From Paucidesulfovibrio sp050251775 (GTDB lineage: Bacteria; Desulfobacterota; Desulfovibrionia; Desulfovibrionales; Desulfovibrionaceae), in assembly GCA_050251775.1 (NCBI GenBank), contig JBFWMD010000001.1, positions 62,001-126,000 of the forward strand: a stretch of DNA of 64,000 nt. Direction: 5' to 3'. Shown here one piece after another: positions 60,694 to 64,000 of the stretch (positions are counted from its first letter, which is position 1; every line of letters begins with the position of its first letter). Below the pieces are notes generated by a model. It had not been told where the DNA came from, did not search any database, and saw only the letters and a program-made list of their open reading frames with translations. The translations under genes and the position numbers were made by a program.

Positions 60694-61788
60694 TCAGGGC
60701 CGTTCATCGAGAAATCCGCTTTGGAGCACGGCTTCGGCTGCCTGTTGGTGGCCGAGGCCGTTCCAATGCGCGTCCCGTTCGAACTCGAAACGGGTGTTCT
60801 TTTCCGCATGCGCCTTTTGGAAGAGCGGCTGCATATCCAGCACGCCGAAGCCTTTTGCCCGCGCCCTGGCCATGAACCCCCGCCGCATTTGCGCGAAATA
60901 GCTCTGGTCCGCCTGAGGGTCATATCCGCTGTCGTAGAGCTGGGGCCGCACCCCGTCCATCACGAAAAGCATCCGTTCCGGCGGGAGTCCGGTCTCCAGC
61001 GGCAAGCGGCGCAGAAATTCGTCCACGGCCAGCCGCGAGAGGCGCAGCCGCTCTGAATCGGCCTCCGCCACGGTCTGGCCGACGTAGTGGGTCTCCTTGG
61101 ACGAAGAGAACAGCTTTCGCACCCGGTCCGGGATCTCCTGCACCCGTGCGTTGGTCAGCAGGTACAGGGCCAGACGGGAATGCCTGGCCAGCCGCGTCGC
61201 CCAGGAGGGCGCATAATCCTGGCGCACGAACTTCAGGCCCGAGGTGTCTTCCTGGAAGTAATGGAATCCCGGCATGTTCGCATAGCGTGTCAGGGATTCG
61301 TCGAAATCATTGCCCACAATGACGAAGAGTAGCCGGGTCGCGTGAAATTCGGCGCTGGCGTAGCGTGCATAGGCGAGATACTGCGACAGGGGTGCGCCGG
61401 ACGCCGCAAAGCTGTAGACGCGGCCATGTCCCTGAAGCGCTACGGCCAGCCGGGCCTGGAGGGTTTCGGCATAGGGAAGCATGACGGCCTCCACATAGCT
61501 GTCGCCGATAACGGCCGTCAAAGGCGTGGCCGCCTCCTGCACGTAGTCCTGGTCGTTGACAAAGCCGAAATTGTTGACATGGACCCGGTTGGTCATGGCG
61601 AAGTCGGCAAAGCGCGACCATGTGGAGGTACGGTCCGGCTCGAAATGATAGATGGGCGCGGCGGCGTTCACGGGCTGGGTGTGCAGCCCTTCGTTGACGG
61701 GCAGCAGGCGCAGCAGGGCCTCCAACAGACAGAGGGCCAGAAGCAGCCCGAAAGCCGCAGCCGCGAAATTGGCGAACAGACGCCTCAT
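60694..61788 (-). CDS. SGNH/GDSL-family membrane-anchored protein
   Basis: Protein of 364 residues with one N-terminal anchor (ANFAAAAFGLLLALCLLEALL, about residues 6-26) and a periplasmic SGNH domain. It has block I VIGDSYVEAVM (about 94-104), an oxyanion Gly in SFAASGAPLSQ and Asn in VIVGNDFDES (about 157), and the late Asp-x-x-x-Asn plus His in RDAHWNGLGHQQA (about 340-352). Candidates are esterase or O-acyl transfer on surface glycans. ATG 61788 follows GGAG; a longer frame to 62088 has a low-complexity, shadow-like N-terminus. Convergent with pglB (17-base gap). Confidence 0.85.
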   Translation of the reverse strand: MRRLFANFAAAAFGLLLALCLLEALLRLLPVNEGLHTQPVNAAAPIYHFEPDRTSTWSRFADFAMTNRVHVNNFGFVNDQDYVQEAATPLTAVIGDSYVEAVMLPYAETLQARLAVALQGHGRVYSFAASGAPLSQYLAYARYASAEFHATRLLFVIVGNDFDESLTRYANMPGFHYFQEDTSGLKFVRQDYAPSWATRLARHSRLALYLLTNARVQEIPDRVRKLFSSSKETHYVGQTVAEADSERLRLSRLAVDEFLRRLPLETGLPPERMLFVMDGVRPQLYDSGYDPQADQSYFAQMRRGFMARARAKGFGVLDMQPLFQKAHAEKNTRFEFERDAHWNGLGHQQAAEAVLQSGFLDERP

Positions 61789-61835
61789 GCACGACACTCC
61801 GGCGCGTCGCAATGCGGAGGCTTCTGCACGCTCAC

Positions 61836-61862
61836 GAAAAAGGGGCGGGAAGCCCCGCCCCT
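61836..61862 (-). terminator. Terminator of the DUF4878 lipoprotein gene
   Basis: Read on the minus strand, a 9-bp GC-rich stem (paired bases 61841-61849 and 61854-61862) with a four-base loop runs into TTTTT. It lies 20 bases after the stop of the lipoprotein gene. Confidence 0.85.
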
Positions 61863-61882
61863 GGGATGCCGTTGGATTGCGG

Positions 61883-62278
61883 CTACTCGCAGACCTTCCA
61901 CTTGCCGTCTTCTTTGACCAGGGCGATTGTTTCGTCCATGTCGTCGGACTTCTCGTCGTCCGGGCCCTTGGCCGTGATCTTGCCGCTGACATGCACGGTG
62001 GCGCTGTCGCCTTTTTCTTCCACGATCTCGTACTTGAGTCCGGAAAAGTCGAACGTGTACTGCTTGAGTTCCTTGGAAATCTCGTCAATCAGCTCCTGGG
62101 GGGGCATCTCGTCGAGCATCTTTTTGCAGAAGTTCTCGGAAGCCGTCTTGAAGTCGCCGCTGACCGTGGCTTCCAGAGCGCCCTGCGCGGCCTTTTCCGG
62201 TCCGGGACCACTGCACCCGGCCAGAAGGGCGCTGAAAAGAAAGAGAACCGCAGCCAGATTCATGGCTTTGCGCAGCAT
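61883..62278 (-). CDS. DUF4878-type lipoprotein
   Basis: Protein of 131 residues with a lipoprotein signal (lipobox LLAGC, Cys at about 22) and a single NTF2/cystatin-like domain. The domain has a helix EKAAQGALEATVSGDFKTA, a CKKM segment, and beta strands through VHVSGKITAKG and ALVKEDGKWKVCE. This is the DUF4878 pattern of small surface lipoproteins with no known activity. It has its own terminator downstream. Confidence 0.85.
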   Translation of the reverse strand: MLRKAMNLAAVLFLFSALLAGCSGPGPEKAAQGALEATVSGDFKTASENFCKKMLDEMPPQELIDEISKELKQYTFDFSGLKYEIVEEKGDSATVHVSGKITAKGPDDEKSDDMDETIALVKEDGKWKVCE

Positions 62279-62504
62279 ATGAAGTTACCTCGTTGTTCCG
62301 GTTGGGTGGGAGAGCCCCACAACTGTCTGAAGACTTACTCCCTAGCTTTGAGTGTGCGGGGCGTCAAGCAGCCAGGGGATTTGTATGGACCGCTCCTCCT
62401 TGCCTGCCGCGCAAATTATGCGCGGATTCGCAAGGGCAACCAGACGCGATCTCATTGTTTTTTATGGAATATGCGCTGGCATGGGCGTTGCTGATGGTCA
62501 CGAT

Positions 62505-62831
62505 ATGATCCGCAAGAAAACAGCAGCAAAAATCACGCACGCCGTTGTGGTGAGCCTTGTCTGGGGACTCTGCCTCGTGGCGACGGAGCAGAGCGCGTCG
62601 GCGCGAAACGGGGCAACCCAGGAAATCCGTACAGGGGCGGATTCCGTGGAGGATGACGGAGCAAAGGCGGATCGGAAGGGGCGTGCGGATTGCGGGGCGG
62701 AGGGCAGCACTCCGGGAGGGGAGGGGGAGATCGTGATCCAGGGTACTCTTGGTTCAGGGGCGAAGATCTGGGAGCGTTCCGAGACAGGGGCCGCGGAAAA
62801 GCGGGAGTCGCAAAAAAAGCCCGGCCCCTGA
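62505..62831 (+). CDS. Possible small secreted protein
   Basis: Open frame of 108 codons. The first 33 residues look like a Sec signal (basic start RKK, hydrophobic THAVVVSLVWGLCLVA, then a Ser-Ala cut region); the rest is Glu/Gly/Lys-rich and low in complexity. The ribosome-binding site is weak and the 3' end runs into the terminator of the convergent CII-like gene. I am not certain that it is expressed; it could also be non-coding DNA. Confidence 0.35.
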   Translation: MIRKKTAAKITHAVVVSLVWGLCLVATEQSASARNGATQEIRTGADSVEDDGAKADRKGRADCGAEGSTPGGEGEIVIQGTLGSGAKIWERSETGAAEKRESQKKPGP

Positions 62832-62840
62832 GGGCCGGGC
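62812..62840 (-). terminator. Terminator of the CII-like gene
   Basis: On the minus strand a perfect 9-bp stem (paired bases 62819-62827 and 62832-62840) with a four-base loop leads into TTTTTTT. It lies 37 bases after the stop of the CII-like gene. Confidence 0.88.
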
Positions 62841-62877
62841 AATCGATCAGCCCCGTCGCCAGTGGCGGAGCTTTGGC

Positions 62878-63180
62878 TCAGGCATTCACGGAATAGCCGT
62901 TGCCCGCCCCGGAGAACACGTCTTCCGAAGCGGTGTCGGTCTTCCGCACCAGGTCGAACCCGAATTTCGCAGCCATGTAGCGCAACGGCGCCAGGTTGCC
63001 GGTCGCTTTCATGAGATCCATGAGGGTTTCAACGCCGACCTTGGCAGTCGTGTCGAAGGGATTGGCTTCGCGAAGCATGGTGGAATAAGGCTTCCCGATT
63101 TCCTCCGCGATGACCTTGGCCGGCTTGCCTCCCTCAAGAATGCTTTGCTGAATGATACGGGTCAAATCGTAAGCGTGCAT
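62878..63180 (-). CDS. Phage CII-like regulatory protein
   Basis: Protein of 100 residues. Helical N-terminus, a putative helix-turn-helix (GGKPAKVIAEEIGKPYSTMLRE, in the range of residues 18-40) and the conserved region NPFDTTAKVGVETLMDLMKATG (spanning about 41-62) typical of the phage regulatory CII/CP76 family. In phages these control lysis-lysogeny decisions; solitary copies are common in Desulfovibrio-type genomes. No other phage gene is present in this window. ATG 63180 has GGAG eight bases upstream. Confidence 0.78.
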   Translation of the reverse strand: MHAYDLTRIIQQSILEGGKPAKVIAEEIGKPYSTMLREANPFDTTAKVGVETLMDLMKATGNLAPLRYMAAKFGFDLVRKTDTASEDVFSGAGNGYSVNA

Positions 63181-63306
63181 GACAGACACTCCTTCCGGTT
63201 TGCCTTAGCCAGGAGTCGGAATATCTTTACCAATCAAGAAGCGTGCCTGGGCGTATTCTCAAGCCCTGCAAGGATCGCCGGGGTTGAGTCTGCGCCCGGA
63301 GACAAG

Positions 63307-63350
63307 AAAAGACGCAAGATGCGTCTTTTGTGCGCCAAAAAAGACGCAAA
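63307..63350 (-). promoter_or_regulatory. Triple GACGCA box: hairpin terminator or operator
   Basis: AAAAGACGCA (63307-63316) and TGCGTCTTTT (63320-63329) form a perfect 10-bp inverted repeat; a third copy AAAAAGACGCAAA follows at 63338-63350. It lies between the stop of the small gene at 63369 and the start of the CII-like gene. The inverted pair can be a rho-independent terminator for the former (T-run on the minus strand), but the extra direct copy also suits an operator bound by the CII-like protein. Confidence 0.5.
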
Positions 63351-63368
63351 TTTAGCCCCTGGTCCGGG

Positions 63369-63629
63369 TTACTTGCCGTCCTTGATCAGACGTTGGGCAA
63401 TGGCGAGGTCGTAGAGGGCCAGGGGATTGCGGTCCGGGCTGCGTTCCCGGTAGAGTTCGGACGCGGCCTCGATAACGTCGAACGGCAGCCATTCGTGCCG
63501 CTCCCATACTTCCGGGTGTCCGGCGTTCCAGAGCCGGAACTGGATCTGGCCGTTCTCCTCGCGGACGTACATCCGCGTGTCGTGGTCCTGCATGGACGGG
63601 AGATAGTACAGTCCGGTGTTGTCCTTCAT
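63369..63629 (-). CDS. Small unrecognised protein
   Basis: Protein of 86 residues with no signal peptide or membrane segment. It has strands in the first half (GLYYLPSMQDHDTRMYV, then IQFRLWNAGHP) and a helical, charged second half (FDVIEAASELYRE, LALYDLAIAQRLIKDG). No known family recognised. It starts 29 bases after the stop of the gene entering from the right edge, on the same strand, so the two are probably in one operon. Confidence 0.65.
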   Translation of the reverse strand: MKDNTGLYYLPSMQDHDTRMYVREENGQIQFRLWNAGHPEVWERHEWLPFDVIEAASELYRERSPDRNPLALYDLAIAQRLIKDGK

Positions 63630-63658
63630 GATCGCTCCTCGTTTCCTGGCGGGTTGGT

Positions 63659-64000
63659 TCAGATGCGCACCGGCCGCTTGCGCAGCACCGTGCGTTCCCC
63701 GTCGTGGCGGACTTCCAGGCCGATGCCCGTGAGGACCCTGTCCAGGGGGCGTCCCAGCAGAAATTCCATGGCCTCCTGGGGAAGTCCTGTCTTTTCCGGA
63801 ATGGCCCGGCGCAGTTCCTGATCATAGGCGAGAATTGCGCCCAGTTCCTCCAGGGCCGCATGGTCGCCCTCGGCAACGCTCCTGGCCAGGCTGGTCAGTC
63901 GGCGGGGCGAGCAGTGCCGGTCGTGGTCCTCCACGACCTCCAGAAGTGGGTGACCCTCGGGAAGCAGGTCGCGCCGGGAGAGGCGCTCCTTGTCGTAGAT
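63659..64000 (-). CDS. Unrecognised protein, 5' end outside the window
   Basis: The minus-strand frame is open from the right edge of the window to the stop at 63659: 113 codons, no start inside that is clearly used (a GTG exists at 63934). The residues form mostly helices (RRLTSLARSVAEGDHAALEE, then AILAYDQELRR) and a final basic strand-loop (VRHDGERTVLRKRPVRI). The protein is partial and I do not recognise the family. It precedes the small gene at 63369-63629. Confidence 0.6.
   Translation of the reverse strand: MYDKERLSRRDLLPEGHPLLEVVEDHDRHCSPRRLTSLARSVAEGDHAALEELGAILAYDQELRRAIPEKTGLPQEAMEFLLGRPLDRVLTGIGLEVRHDGERTVLRKRPVRI

Noticed and set aside
63307..63350. Possible start of a CRISPR-like array from three short repeats
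   Set aside because: Only about ten bases repeat, in mixed orientation, without spacers of constant length.

Overview
The window looks like chromosomal DNA of a GC-rich anaerobic deltaproteobacterium, most likely a sulfate reducer of the Desulfovibrionaceae. This is inferred from gene content: a ferredoxin-dependent 2-oxoacid oxidoreductase with a butyrate-kinase-type ATP-forming branch, a fused FAD/Fe-S 2-hydroxyacid dehydrogenase, a bacterial STT3/PglB oligosaccharyltransferase, and a phage CII-like regulator. No rRNA, tRNA or CRISPR array was found by eye.

Layout. (1) 0.2-11.4 kb, all on the minus strand: a defence island. Transcription runs from a single-TRD HsdS-like gene through hsdM, a RhuM-family gene, a two-TRD hsdS, a TIGR04141/DUF6119-like gene, hsdR and a YgjP-type zinc peptidase. 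A DUF6933-like gene and a ParD/ParE-type toxin-antitoxin pair follow. Most junctions are overlapping or nearly abutting. (2) 11.4-12.06 kb: a non-coding junction with an IS-like relic repeat, two small terminator-like hairpins, and a candidate promoter and operator. (3) 12.06-23.4 kb, plus strand: a catabolic cluster of a divergent BCCT transporter, an IclR regulator, an acyl kinase (Buk), a phosphate acyltransferase (Ptb), an MFS transporter, a four-subunit VorDBAC-type 2-oxoacid:ferredoxin oxidoreductase and, after a hairpin, the FAD/Fe-S dehydrogenase. Read together they suggest 2-hydroxyacid -> 2-oxoacid -> acyl-CoA -> acyl-phosphate -> carboxylic acid + ATP. (4) 23.7-35.6 kb: mixed genes. 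These are DinB-like, HDAC-like and HyuA-like proteins (minus strand), a glycerate 2-kinase, a chemoreceptor, a hyaluronan-synthase-like GT2, a small membrane protein, a small alpha/beta hydrolase and a BASS-type symporter.

(5) 35.7-58.3 kb, minus strand and visibly more AT-rich in its middle and upstream part: a 22-gene surface-glycan cluster. It starts with a winged-helix/nucleotidyltransferase-like regulator and an ABC flippase. Then come methyltransferases (one frameshifted), a CmcI-type O-methyltransferase, a sulfotransferase, GT4 glycosyltransferases, a kinase-like/methyltransferase fusion, a sulfatase-fold membrane enzyme and a transglutaminase-like membrane protein. It ends with an acyl-supply and acyl-transfer module (FkbH, ACP, MaoC-SDR fusion, MBOAT, SGNH partner), an AsnB-type amidotransferase and another GT4. 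(6) 58.5-60.7 kb, plus strand: STT3/PglB, divergent from the regulator. With the PglK-like ABC protein this points to protein N-glycosylation with an acylated, methylated and possibly sulfated glycan. (7) 60.7-64 kb: an SGNH-fold membrane protein, a DUF4878-type lipoprotein, a possible small secreted protein, a CII-like regulator and two unrecognised small genes, the last cut by the window edge.

The items most worth following up are the FkbH-ACP-MaoC/SDR-MBOAT-SGNH module inside an apparent N-glycosylation locus, the seven-gene type I restriction locus with extra genes, and the hydroxyacid-to-ATP cluster with its unusual BCCT carrier.
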